Origin: Riptortus pedestris
Taxonomy: Eukaryota > Arthropoda > Insecta > Hemiptera > Alydidae
DNA length: 64,000 nucleotides
Assembly (NCBI GenBank): GCA_019009955.1
Contig: CM032233.1
Location: forward strand, 122,158,501 to 122,222,500
Reading direction: 5' to 3'
The notes under the pieces: model-generated
Told to the model about the DNA's origin: nothing
The model's database searches: none
The model's input: only the letters and a program-made list of their open reading frames with translations
Shown here: positions 46,034 through 57,261 of the stretch, in pieces
Layout of the letters: the number at the start of each line of letters is the position of its first letter
Numbering within the stretch: the stretch's first letter is position 1
Translations under genes and position numbers: made by a program

Positions 46034-46125
46034 CAAAATGTGCATGATTGCAGTCTGTGGCGAGGTAGAGTGCTATCGCTATTGCATGCTGCTCGGCGGC
46101 ATGTCTAGTTCTATATCTCTATTTT
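46034..46125 (-). pseudogene. LINE RNase H N-terminal piece
   Basis: Minus translation includes AAEQHAIAIALYLATDCNHA, matching the 'aE..Ai..AL' segment just before the 'DS.SAL' motif that continues at 45418. The two pieces are parts of one RNase H domain separated by the HINE. Confidence 0.65.
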
Positions 46126-46139
46126 TAATATTAACAGAG

Positions 46140-46637
46140 GTATAGCCTTCAGCAAACACCCACTTCTACTCATACTACATAAACAATACTCTTTCCTGTA
46201 ATAAACCACGTTATTCGAAGCTTAAATACCATAAATTGTTTTGAAGGGACTTTTATTACACGAGATAAATGCTAATATGTTAAGGTGACGCCCCCCCCCC
46301 CTTCTTAAGTTCTTGGACTACTAAAATTTGATTAATTGAGATAAAAATTATTCTGATCCATTATTAATGACAGTATTAGAATGGTAAATATTTTTCAATA
46401 AAATTAATATGTTATATTCTGATATATTTCTGTAATTGTTTTTCTTTCCTGAGGGTGTTGGCCCACCTGTTTGTTTACGTTTCAGGTGCTTCCCGTCTGG
46501 AGGTTTCTTATTATCGTTCGTATTTATTCAGTTAATATTCGCGGTGGTGTTGTGTTACCAGTAGGTAGATTTATCTAATGTTAAACATCACGAGGGAAAT
46601 CTGCTTAGTTTAAGCAGCCCCTGAGTGACGGACTTTT
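46140..46637 (+). mobile_element. HINE subfamily C, 5'-truncated
   Basis: C-type right arm (CACCCACTTCTACTCATACT, ATTGTTTTTCTTTCC), inverted GGGAAATCTGCTTAG, stem-loop with one mutation (GCAGCCCCTGAGTGACGG) and ACTTTT. The left arm and 5' end are missing. Confidence 0.8.
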
Positions 46638-47070
46638 AATAAAACATTTATGACATTTCAGGTTAGACAGCTCCAGTGCGATATTTATGGAAAATAGAGT
46701 TGTGAGGGTGTTATTGAATACATGTATTGGTTGTTTGGAAGTGGGAGGTAGAAGTAAGCGGAGGGTGCGAGTGGATTCCCATCGATTTATCCCTCCCCTT
46801 CAGATCTATACAAATTTATGTAAGCAAATATTAAATCCTCCATAAATTCCCTCTCTAACCTCTCACAAGTTCAACTGGAAGAGAACGGAGAGGCTTCCCT
46901 CGGCAACATATGTTACATATCGACGATACTCTAGGCCAGCTTTACTCCTAAGCCAAATGACATTTCGCGTTCTACTAATCATTAAATATTCCAAGAATCT
47001 TCAAATCCTCCATCCACCTTACCCAAGAGATGACCCCACCCCCCCCCTTTCTCTACCACTACTATTTTGG
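46638..47070. other. unassigned spacer
   Basis: Moderate-complexity sequence; no gene or repeat supported. Confidence 0.4.
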
Positions 47071-47480
47071 CAGATTCCCCTGGGGGGAAATCAGCTATCG
47101 AGATTCTACACATGACGTAATTTTCGAAACATTTCTTCGATCAATCCAACCCCGGCGATGAGGCTAACACCGTCACGCAGGGGCTGCGTGGAATAATATT
47201 TCCCACGTGCTTGTATAACACTCGTGTTCTCATCTCACTACATTTTGTATATTTCTATGAATAAAGCCGGCGAGTAGAAGGAGGGGGGGGGGGTTACTGA
47301 AGGCTGGAAACAGGATAGTACGAATAACTCGCTTAGTACTTGCTTTACGAGAAAATGCCTAGAACAACAATTGTATACCATCAATAGTTTAACAAGATTT
47401 ATCCTATAACATTTTACGACCCAACTCATAATAACTGAAATACTTCGAATTTCCGAATTCCCCTCCCTCTATAACCATAG
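47071..47480. mobile_element. HINE fragments meeting tail to tail
   Basis: 47071-47160 (+) is a 5' end (GCAGATTCCCCTGGGGGGAA) with a short left arm. At about 47164 the 3' end of a minus-strand B copy begins (CCGTCACGCAGGGGCTGCGT) and continues to about 47480. Confidence 0.7.
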
Positions 47481-48110
47481 TTAATTTGAGTCTACGTCAA
47501 GTCTCTGAGTCACTAATTTTGCTTGTTCATCGACTTCAGTACTCAGTCTAACATTTTTGTGCCCTGGTAGCCCATATATGTGTAATGTTATTTTGAAGGT
47601 GAATGACATGTTATAAAATTTGGGTTATAAAAGGATGAGTACTGTAAATGTTCTCAAAGGAGAATAAAGAACTTACAGAGTTCAAATTTACATTCATATA
47701 AATGATGTTATATACATATATATATATTTATACCCCGATCTTGAATATTAACGGAGATATTCGAATTATCTGCCTTCATTAAACACCCACTCCTATTCAT
47801 GTCATATTAATAATAACCTGTTGTATTATGATACACATTATTTGAAGCTTAATTTCCCAATACTGTTTCCACTGAACATTTACAGTTGGGTTCATTATTG
47901 TTCAAGTTAGTGATAAATGTGCTGAAGAACTATTGTAATACAAAATTTATTTAGCAATTTTGGATAGGTGGCGTTTTCCATTATCATATAATCTATAATA
48001 TGTTTATGATTACAACTTCTCTTTAGTTCTGCTACTCATTTTTACCATTCAATTAGATTATATTTAGTTTCCCACGAAATATTTAAGAATGAGGCTTTGA
48101 AACCCGGTCA
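47481..48110. other. spacer with old HINE arm
   Basis: A plus-type arm (TCTTGAATATTAACGGAGAT, CACCCACTCCTATTCATGTC) lies at about 47738-47900. The remainder is unassigned AT-rich sequence. Confidence 0.45.
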
Positions 48111-48120
48111 GATCATTGAA

Positions 48121-48121
<1 letters not shown>

Positions 48122-48175
<54 letters not shown>

Positions 48176-48198
48176 AGTGTGTGTGTGTGTATGTGTCT

Positions 48199-48295
<97 letters not shown>
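48122..48295. repeat. (TA)n(TG)n compound microsatellite
   Basis: About 50 bases of TA followed by about 120 bases dominated by TG with ATGTGTCTG interruptions. Overlapping Thr-His, Cys-Val and Tyr-Ile open frames on both strands are artefacts. Confidence 0.95.
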
Positions 48296-48296
<1 letters not shown>

Positions 48297-49162
48297 GCAT
48301 GCCCGCACCTGAACACACATATTGCCTTTGAAGAATCTCCTAAAGTAGAAAAGTCCATTGAGACAATATCAATAATTCCTGAAGCTTATATTTCCTATCT
48401 TCCATCCCTTTCTCCCGAAAACTTTAATAAAAGAAATATCGCCCTTTCAATTTAAAAGTAGAGATAGAATTGCTCACGAATCGGACGTCGTAAGAATATT
48501 TCTCTGGAAATATAAAAATGGGGCTATCATTTTTATTCAGAAAATATGAGTTATCCGAGAGAGTTTCAAGTTAGGGATCAAGTTGTTGGGGAGAGAGGGG
48601 GGAGGGTTGAGCAAGTGAAAATTTCTTGGCTGGCCCCTCCCCCTCAAAGCGGTCAAGTTTGAAGTAATGGATGGCCTGGGGGAGTGTATTGGAGCTACAA
48701 CTCAAACTCCTATCCATTATATCCCCGGCGATAATCCATCAAAAAATTTAAGATAACGGAGAAGCAGTTTGCACCTCTCATTATCTCAGAAGTGACAATC
48801 TCCCCGCTTCCTTCAAATTACTCACGCCTCTAACGATTTTTCAAAAAATCTATAACGGAAACCATTAGTCTAAATAAAAAAGCAGATCAGCTAAGGAATT
48901 TGTACGTGCCTTCTTCAAATGCTTACCATTACTATCTAGCAGATGAGAATAAATGTTAGTGAGCTGTGCCTGGGGCTCCGTAAGCTAATCAGTATCTGGG
49001 GCCGGGGAATGATAAGCACATGACACCGTAAACATATTATAAACTATATTTCGTAAAGCATTTTAATCGCTTGCATCGTAGACTGGATGTGGTATAATAA
49101 GTAAGATAATACATCAAATTGATTAGGCTATCTTGGAGGGATGTGGCATACTCCATTTGACA
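48296..49162. other. unassigned spacer
   Basis: No gene supported. A fragment GGGGCTCCGTAAGCTAATCA near 48971 is a decayed HINE 3' end. Confidence 0.4.
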
Positions 49163-49982
49163 AAAAGACTATCACGCAGGGGCTGCGTAAACTAAGCAGA
49201 TTTCCCACGTGCTGGTATGACACACTATTGATCTCATCTCAATTCTCTATTTCTATGTAATGTTTTTCTATGTAATAACCCGATGAGAAGGGGCGGGGGA
49301 GGGAGGTTACTGAAAGCTCTGAAAACAGGAAAGTACGAATAACTTGCTTAATATTTCAGTTAAGAAAAAATGCAAAGAACACCAATTGTTTAAAAAGATA
49401 GGTTGAATAACATTTTGAATTTTGGAATTCCCTACAGTTCTAACTCCGATTTCAGCTAATAACAAATATGATGTTCAGTTTTGATTAAAACGGTTAAATA
49501 TCGAATATGGATCAAATAAACACTTTCGAGAGACGAACGTAAAATCTTAATGTGTCACGCAACGAATTTTCGTGTATCACACAAATTAGAAGTTCAATGA
49601 AAACCATATTTGGTATTTAACCTTGGAATGAAGTGGTTCACTATATAGCAGCTTATTGTTAATGTGAAAAGAGTAGGAGTGGGGGTTTACTGATGGCCGA
49701 AAACTAAAATATGTAAATATCTCGTTTAATGTTCAATATAGAGAAAATAGGTACAAAACGACATTTATAGAACATTATATTTGCAATGAGGTTGGTTCGA
49801 TATAATGTTCCGAACCGACGCATAATAACGGAGATATTAAGAATTGACGAAATTCCCCGCTCTAACCTCCAACTGGTTGGTTTTCAGTCATTAACAAAGT
49901 TTATCTTTAATTTTACATAATATATTTAAATATCTGGTTTGGCAACGATGAAACAAAAATTGCGACCGCTAGAGCGTTACCA

Positions 49983-50053
<71 letters not shown>

Positions 50054-50055
50054 TA
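49163..50055 (-). mobile_element. HINE B/A mosaic with (CA)n(TA)n core
   Basis: Stem-loop end CACGCAGGGGCTGCGTAAAC, B arm, then the A-type right arm with GACCGCTAGAGCGTTACCAG. The usual TA tract is replaced by (CA)n at 49985-50034 plus a short (TA)n. The left arm and 5' end are absent. It shows how B elements are a long version containing the A right arm. Confidence 0.8.
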
Positions 50056-51427
50056 TTGTCATATCTGTCGGTGATGACCGTCGTCAATGGCTGATGGTCG
50101 AGTACAGTTGGCAATTGCTTTCGACGAGAAGGCACCATCTCCAAGCAGTATAGAGTTGTACTGAGTTAGTTTCCCGTTGGTCAGTAGGTTTTATACGTCT
50201 GTTCACTGCATTAAGTTGTATACGTTTTAGTCTGTGTCTGTTTGTTTACATCAGTCAAACGAAGGGTGGTTATGGCTTGTGTCCAGGTAAATTGTAGTGT
50301 TTCGGGTCGTTAACAATAACAAACATGGAGTGAACAAATAAATAACAATAATGAAATGAATAATAATTAAATCTTACTATTTCTTTAACTAAAATAAAAT
50401 AAATAACTATTAAAACTAAGCCTTTCTTTAACAAAAATTAATACATAATAATTAAATCTTAACATTTCTTTAAGAAAATATTTCCTATTTTGGTAAACTA
50501 GTGTTTGTACATATATATGTATGGACCTTTCCTGTGCAGGGAGAATTAAGTCTTTTAACGGTGAACAGGCGTACCTACCTGTAAGTGGAGGTTTGCTACA
50601 GATTTTCAGTTAATGTTCAATCTCGTTCAGGTATGAGGAGGTGGCGTAGACTACCCTAATTTATTAAGGGCTCTCCATTTCTCTCGTTAGTTAACTGTAG
50701 TGTTTTTGGTATTCCACATATCAACAACTCCATTCCATTCATGTGGGTGAAGAGATTTCTCTCAGTGATCTTATGATACAGTCTTGTTCTCTGTTTCTCC
50801 AATGAGAGCTGCTCGGGTCCAACCTGTGAGAGCCCCACAGTAGCTCTTGTCAGATCCCAAAACAATTAACTACGTACTCACATGAAAAGTCTGATTAAGT
50901 GGAATGTTCGTGTCGAGCCTGAGCTTTGAATAGAGAGGGTGGGTTAGGAGGTGGGGGTGTAGAGAAGAAAGTGGTTCTAGATTGTAAGGAGCAGAGGAGG
51001 TTAGGGGAGGCTGTATAAATTATGAGCTAGGGGTGGGATCTACCCCCTGCTACCCGATAATACTCCATTCACCCCACCCTCCGCAACTAGATTAATTCCT
51101 TCCACGACTCTTATTCACAAAATCTCTTCGCTCCTAAGCTCTCCTCAGGCGGGGAGCAGCTTCCCATATGTGGGACAGGAGAACCCGTATATAAGCAAAT
51201 TTAAACACGTGCCACAATGAATCGCCGTATCTTATAATATTCTCAGTTTCCCCCGTAAGAAAAATATGCAAATAACAGTCAAAATAAATCTGGGCTGAGA
51301 TTTTTATACACTAACAAAACGTAAAAATATGAGGACGCCACATGACTTGTGATCCTATAAAATACAATTAACATGTTTTCCTTCACTATATTAAGAATGA
51401 GAAGAAATTTCCCATTCTTTATTTTCA
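50056..51427. other. unassigned spacer, possible untranslated exon
   Basis: 50090-50290 is less AT-rich than its surroundings and contains an ATG at 50272 followed five codons later by a consensus donor (CCAG then GTAAAT at 50287). This could be a first exon, but no promoter or partner exon can be shown. A 69-codon minus frame at 50656-50865 is unrecognised. The rest shows no feature. Confidence 0.3.
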
Positions 51428-52001
51428 CCATATGTGGGCAACAACCGGCCCGTTGTGTGATTTGATCCGGCCCGCGAGGCATTTTGAAAAACCCAATTAA
51501 ACAAAAATATTACACTACTTACTCCAAATGAGGAAGATGAGGAGAGATTTGTGAGTTTGGCAGTACTTATAAATGCGAACAGTTCTTTTCAATGATGAAA
51601 GTTAATAAATCAAAATATCGTACAAGGCTGACTGACGATAATTTGGAATATCCTTTGCTTCTTTGTATCAGTGAAATTAATCCAAACATCGATGGATTTG
51701 TTTCCCAAATTCAAGCTCAAGTATCTCATTGATTTTGATGCAGAGAATTAACTTTAACTTTAATTTAACTTTCGTTGTATGTAATAATTCCAAATTTTAC
51801 GATTTAATCATAATGTTGTATCTACTTTTTTCATTTCACTTTATAATTTTAATAAATTGTATTATAATTATACCGTCGTATAATTTCATGTCTCATATCT
51901 ATCGTTAACAATTATGAACACTACTTTTATAAGTGGCCCACGAAAGTATTTGCAAAAAAACGTTTGGCCCACAACATGTCAAAGGTTGTCCATACCTGTT
52001 C
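51428..52001 (+). mobile_element. hAT-type deletion derivative
   Basis: Left end TATGTGGGCAACAACCGGCC and right end TCAAAGGTTGTCCATACCTG are imperfect inverted repeats of the 'CAGG..TGGGCAACC' kind, with GGCCCGCGAG-type subterminal sequence, as in hAT elements. The interior retains only the transposase C-terminus. The left tip is decayed, so the 8-bp target duplication could not be confirmed. Confidence 0.65.
51553..51732 (+). pseudogene. hAT transposase C-terminal remnant
   Basis: The frame reads EFGSTYKCEQFFSMMKVNKS, then KYRTRLTDDNLEYPLLLCIS, and ends at TGA 51730-51732. 'FGSTY.CEQ.FS.MK..KSK.R.RLTD..L...L' is the dimerisation region of ZBED/GTF2I-repeat-like hAT transposases. The catalytic RNase H-like domain is missing. 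The frame is open over 59 codons. Confidence 0.8.
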
Positions 52002-52149
52002 TAAACCCTCCCCCCTCGTCAATGTTGATATAAAGGAAAGTATCACACCTAGATGTGGCAAAATCCCAGATGTGAAATTTCTATATTCTATGGCTTGTCT
52101 TTCTTGATTTCTGCTATAACAAAGGCACACTACATTACGATGAAAATAT

Positions 52150-52700
52150 TGCATGAGTCTTAATACTAGGAAGTAAAAATCACATGATGAGTGGATTTTG
52201 AAGGAATACAAATACTGCATTAATTTTGCACTAGGATGTAAAAATCTCATGAAGAGTAAGGATTTGAAGAAAAACAATAACTTTCTTTACTTCGTATTAG
52301 GATCTAAAAATCAAATGAGGAGTGGAGATTTGAGGAAATACAAATACTTCCGTTACTTTATACAAGAAAGTAAAAATCAGATGATGAGTGGATTTTGAAG
52401 AAATACAAATACTGCATTAACTTTGCACTAGGATGTAAAAATCTCATGAAGATTTGAAGAAAAACAATTACTTTCTTTACTTCATATTAGGATCTAAAAA
52501 TCAAATGAGGAGCGGAGATTTGAAGAAATACAAATATTTCTTTTACTTCGTACTTGGCAAGTAAAAATCACAAGAGGAATGGAGATTTGACGAAATACAA
52601 ATACTTCCTTTACTTTGAACTAGGAAGAAAAAAATCGACTGTAAAAGGGAGTGGAGATTTGAAGAATTAAGAAAATATAATTGATAAACAAATATAGGCT
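52150..52700 (+). repeat. 65-bp tandem repeat with 3-unit higher order
   Basis: About eight units spaced 65 bases apart, each containing TAAAAATCA-ATGA-GAGTGG, GATTTGAAGAAATACAAATA and a CTTTACTT tail. Units alternate in type (CTGCATTAA..., CTTTCTTTACTTCGTATTAG, CTTCCGTTACTTTATAC) so that every third unit is most alike. This is a higher-order repeat of about 195 bases. Confidence 0.85.
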
Positions 52701-52888
52701 TATAGACATAAAACGTGGACGGCTCTTTAAAGTTATCATTGCTTACGTTATTTTGGTCATTGACAAACCTCTGGTTCTTCATAAAACGTTTAAATGTAGT
52801 AGTAGATTTATGCCAGAATAATGGAAGGAGACTACTTAATTAAAAGGAAATCTGCCTAGGTTACACAGGATATGCGAAACAGCCTTTT

Positions 52889-53013
52889 AGCAGATTCCCC
52901 TTAATGGAAATCAGCTATTGAGGTTGTAATCATGAAGCAATTATTGAAATTTTTCTTCAAATGTCCATCGATCCTACCAAGTAGATGACGAAAATGAAGT
53001 CCCTTCAAAATTG

Positions 53014-53080
<67 letters not shown>

Positions 53081-53685
53081 TCAACCGCAAAAAAAACCGG
53101 ACACTTCATTTTTGTCGTATTAAAAGCTAATTTTCAGCAATTTTCTTTATGTGGGTATTCTAGTTATTACAGAGAATTTAGAGTCTAAGTCCATTGAACT
53201 AATCCCTTCAGGATTAGTAAACAATTAGATAAAACTCAGATTAGATTTATTTGTCGTGAAGTTGATCTATTCTAAACTGTAAGTAGTTTTTTCGCACATT
53301 TAAACATCTTTAATTATTAACCAAGCATTTTCTTTAATTAATGTTTTATTTTTATTTCGGTCCAGAATAATGGGTCTTTCAAACTTAGATGGAAGGCCGG
53401 AGCTTACGTTACATTGCCGAAATGCTTGGGGTAGCGAAGTCTACCATTCACTGTAATAAAAATGAAGAATAATTTTTTTTTTTAAATGTGTTAATTTATC
53501 TTTTTATTTTTTTTTATTTTGTATTTTTGTGTAAATAATCAATAAAAATTATTCACTTTTGGCAGATTTTGTTAAAATAACCTATAGATTAACCAATTAT
53601 TTTAATTAAAAAGATTAATATATTAAATATTTAACAAAATTATAAGACTAAAAAATCTAAGTGTCCGGTTTTTTTTTGCGGTTGA

Positions 53686-53755
<70 letters not shown>

Positions 53756-54574
53756 GTTATTGCACTAGTGGACGCAATTATTTCTTTATTGTTAATAAAT
53801 TCGATATTTAATCGCTTTATGTAAATAAAAGATCAAGTTCATTAATGGCTGAAATCGGACCAGTGGGAAGGGGGGTTTAGAGGGAGCTTTCGGAAATTCG
53901 AAATACCTCTGTTACCATACGTCGGATCGAAAAATTGTATAAAAACCAACCTTATTGCAAATGTAATGGTCTATAAATATCGTTATATAAATTTATTCTC
54001 TATCTTGAATACAGAGATTTTCAGTTTTCATCAAACCCCCACTTCAACGCGTGTTACAAAAACAATATTCAGTTATGTAATAAACCACATTATTCGAAGC
54101 TTAAACACCAAATATTGTTTTCAAGAGACATATGTTATATGAGATACATGCAAATATGTTCTGGTGATCCCCCCCCCACTTAAGTTATTGGACTGCAATA
54201 ATTTGATTGATTGAGATAAAAATTAATCTTATTAATGAATAAGAATGACAATTTACAGTACTAGATATAGTAAATAACTTTCAATAAAATTAATATATAT
54301 ATTCAGATATATTTTATTAATTGCTCTTCTTTCCGGTCTAGTTTCGGTCTATTCAGTGTTGCGATGTTGGCTTCTCGCTCTGTTTACAATTCAGACTTTT
54401 TCCGTTGTAGATATTATTAATTTGTAAATTGACTGAAAGATTTCTTCTTACCGTTTGTATTTATTCGCTTAACATTCACGGTAGGGTAGTGTTACCAGTA
54501 TGTAAATTTATCTTTTGGAAACCTTCCCGTGGGAAATCTGCTTAGTTTACGCAGCCCCTGCGTGACGGACTTTT
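52889..54574 (+). mobile_element. HINE subfamily C copy split by HTH-MITE
   Basis: 5' end AGCAGATTCCCCTTAATGGA, left arm, a TA tract at 53013-53077 interrupted by the MITE (53078-53688) and resumed to 53752. The C-type right arm follows, then GGGAAATCTGCTTAG, a perfect stem-loop ACGCAGCCCCTGCGT and GACGGACTTTT ending at 54574. The next copy begins at the very next base. Confidence 0.87.
53078..53688 (+). mobile_element. Tc1/mariner-type MITE with HTH remnant, copy 1
   Basis: 611 bases between TA dinucleotides, inside HINE (TA)n. Terminal inverted repeats CACTCAACCGCAAAAAAAAC and GGACACTT match in inverse at the right end. Near 53390-53455 the plus strand reads GRSLRYIAEMLGVAKSTIH (first bases frameshifted), the helix-turn-helix of a Tc1-like transposase. 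The catalytic domain is gone, so this is an internally deleted derivative. Confidence 0.85.
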
Positions 54575-55165
54575 AGCAGATTTACATTAAGGGAAATCAG
54601 CTATAGAGGTCGTAATCATGACGCGATTTTCGAAATTTTTCTTCAAATGTCCATCCATCCTATCTAGGAGATGCCGAAAATGAGGTCCGTTCAAAACTGT
54701 ATGTATATATATTTGTCTGTTACCGCTCTAGCGGTCGCAATTTTTGTTTAATCGTAACCAAACTCGGTATTTAATCGTTTTATGTAAAAAGAAAGATCAA
54801 GTTCGTTAACGGCTGAAATCGGACCAGCGGGAGGAGGGGGGGGGTATAGAGGGGGGAAATTCGAAAATTCGAAATATCTCCGTTACTGTACGTCGGATCG
54901 AAAATTGGTTAGACCCAATCTTATTGAAAATTAAATGTACTATAAATATTGTTATATACATTTATTCTCTATCTTGAATAGTAACCGAGATATTTGCATT
55001 TTTATTAAGTGTAACGGACTAGCTATGGACGCTTCTATTCCTTCCCGCCGAAAGCTAGTTCGGCCGGTTCTGTAACTGGTCGGCACTTGAATGGACATTT
55101 CTATATTGCATAACTTTACGTGGGAAATCTGCTTAGTTTACGCAGCCCCTGCGTGACGGAGTTTT
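54575..55165 (+). mobile_element. complete HINE subfamily A copy, tandem
   Basis: Begins AGCAGATTTACATTAAGGGA directly after the TTTT of the previous copy and has a short TA tract (54703-54711). It includes the A-type right arm with CCGCCGAAAGCTAGTTCGGC and ends with a perfect stem-loop and GACGGAGTTTT. Confidence 0.87.
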
Positions 55166-55644
55166 TGTTATCAATTAGTCAGTATGGCGGATGTTTTGAA
55201 GGCATTTCAAAAACTGCTTCACGAGTCGAACAGCAATGACTCATAAGGGAAACGTTCTAAATAAGAGAAATGTATAGCTTGGACTAATTCTAGTTAGATA
55301 TTATTCATAACACTGATAAAACTGATGAATGTTTTAAGGTAATTATTAGTGAAGGCAAATCACACTGCCCTTTATGAGTATTTGATTAATGCCTTCAGCT
55401 AGTGAATGGGGCCATTATATATACAAAGGAGCCATTCTACATAATAACTTACTAATCACTATGACATTCTATGTACATGTAGACACAAGCACCTCCATAC
55501 TGATAAATAGATAGATAGAAATTATTTATATGCTTATATATAGATAGTCCACTAAAATCGATATTAGAAGGGGTTATTCAGAATCCTAGAAATGGTCAAC
55601 ACCCTTATACAGATCATCACACATAAAAAGTGTCACAACCCTAA
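55166..55644. other. unassigned spacer
   Basis: No supported gene; small (GATA)n at 55509-55520. Confidence 0.4.
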
Positions 55645-56114
55645 AAAATAATCCGTCACTCAGGGGCTCAGATTTCCCACGTGAAGTTTTACAATAGAGC
55701 AATCTGCCTAAAAACAACAGTAGTAGTAAGGAATCTAAACCTATTCACGAGGGACGAACAGTTACGGAAATGGCCGCCCTAGCTCTCCTCCTAGACGACT
55801 CCTGCTGACCACACACACACACACACACAATACAAATTAAAATATCTCGGTTAATATTCAAGATACAGAATAAATGAATAGAACAATATTTATAGTACAT
55901 TTAATGTGCAATAAGATTGATTCTATACAATTATTTGATCCGACGTATGGTAACGGAGATATTTCGAATTTGCAAAAATCCCCCCTATAAACCCCCTCTC
56001 CCACTTGTCCGATTTCAACCATTAACGAACTTGATCTGTATTTTTGCATAAAACGTTTAAATATCGAGTTCGGTAACGATCAAACAAAAACTGCGAACGC
56101 TAGGGCGTTAACTG

Positions 56115-56157
<43 letters not shown>

Positions 56158-56311
56158 ATTATATATATTATATAAATATATATATATAATTTTGAACAAA
56201 TCTCATTTTCGTCATCTCCTGGGTAGGATCGATGGACATTTGAAGAAATTTTTCGAAAATCACGTCATGAGTACGACTTCAATAGCTGATTTCCCCTATG
56301 GGAAATCTGCT
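55645..56311 (-). mobile_element. HINE subfamily A copy
   Basis: Damaged stem-loop end (TCCGTCACTCAGGGGC), A-type right arm, TA/TATTA tract at 56120-56189, left arm with ATCTCCTGGGTAGGATCGAT and 5' end GGGAAATCTGCT. The adjoining copy follows immediately. Confidence 0.83.
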
Positions 56312-57111
56312 AAACTCCGTTACGCAGGGGCTTCGTAAACTAAGCTGTTTTCCCTTGTGAAGTTTAACAATAGATAAATCTACATACTAGTAACATAACA
56401 GCACCGTCAATATTAAGAGAATAAATACTAACGATAATAAGAAACCTCCCGACAGGACCCATCTGGAATGTAAACAAACAGGTCTGCCAACCTTTTACCT
56501 GAAAGAAAACCAATCACTGAAATTTATCAGAATATACCATATTAATTTTATTGAAAACTGTTTACTACATCTTTCACTATAATTTAAATGAATCAGAATA
56601 ATGTTTATTTCAATCAATCAAATTTTACTAGACCAAGAACTTAAGACCGGGGGGGGGGGGGTCACCCGAGAAAATTTTCATGTATCACGTATAATAAAGG
56701 TTTTTGAAACGAATATCTGCTATTTAAGCTTCGAATAATGTGGTTTATTATATAACAGAGTATTGTTTATGCAACATGAGTAGAAGTAGGGGTTTGCTGA
56801 AGGCTAAAACTGAAAAATGCAAATATCTCGATTATTATTCAGGATAGAGAAAATATGTATATATCGATGTTTATAGGTAATTAACTACAACAATACAACA
56901 ACAAACTAACAATATAATTGGTTCTATAAAATGTTTCGATCCGACTCATAGTAATGGAGATATTTCAAATTTTCGAAAATCCTCCCCTCTAAACCCCCCC
57001 TCCCACTGCTCCAATTTCAGCCATTAACGAACCTGATCTTTCTTTTTTTACATAAAATGATTAAATATTAACTTTTGTAACTATTAAACAAAAATTGCGA
57101 CCACTAGAGCG

Positions 57112-57158
<47 letters not shown>

Positions 57159-57257
57159 CATCTCCTGGGTAAGATCGATAGACATTTGAAGAAATTTTTG
57201 AAAATCGCGTCATGAGTGACGACCTCTATAGCCGATTCTCCTGAAGGAAAACTTTTA
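56312..57257 (-). mobile_element. HINE subfamily C copy, tandem
   Basis: Starts AAACTCCGTTACGCAGGGGC right after the 5' end of the neighbour. It has the C-type long arm (poly-G at 56649-56661), right arm, (TA)n at 57116-57156 and left arm to a decayed 5' end near 57257. Confidence 0.82.
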
Positions 57258-57261
57258 AAAC

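Noticed and set aside
48064..48358. Overlapping His-Thr, Cys-Val and Tyr-Ile frames
   Set aside because: Products of the (TA)n(TG)n microsatellite on both strands.
50656..50865. 69-codon minus frame with normal-looking composition
   Set aside because: No recognisable motif, no splice context and no homologous repeat in the window; cannot be supported as a gene.
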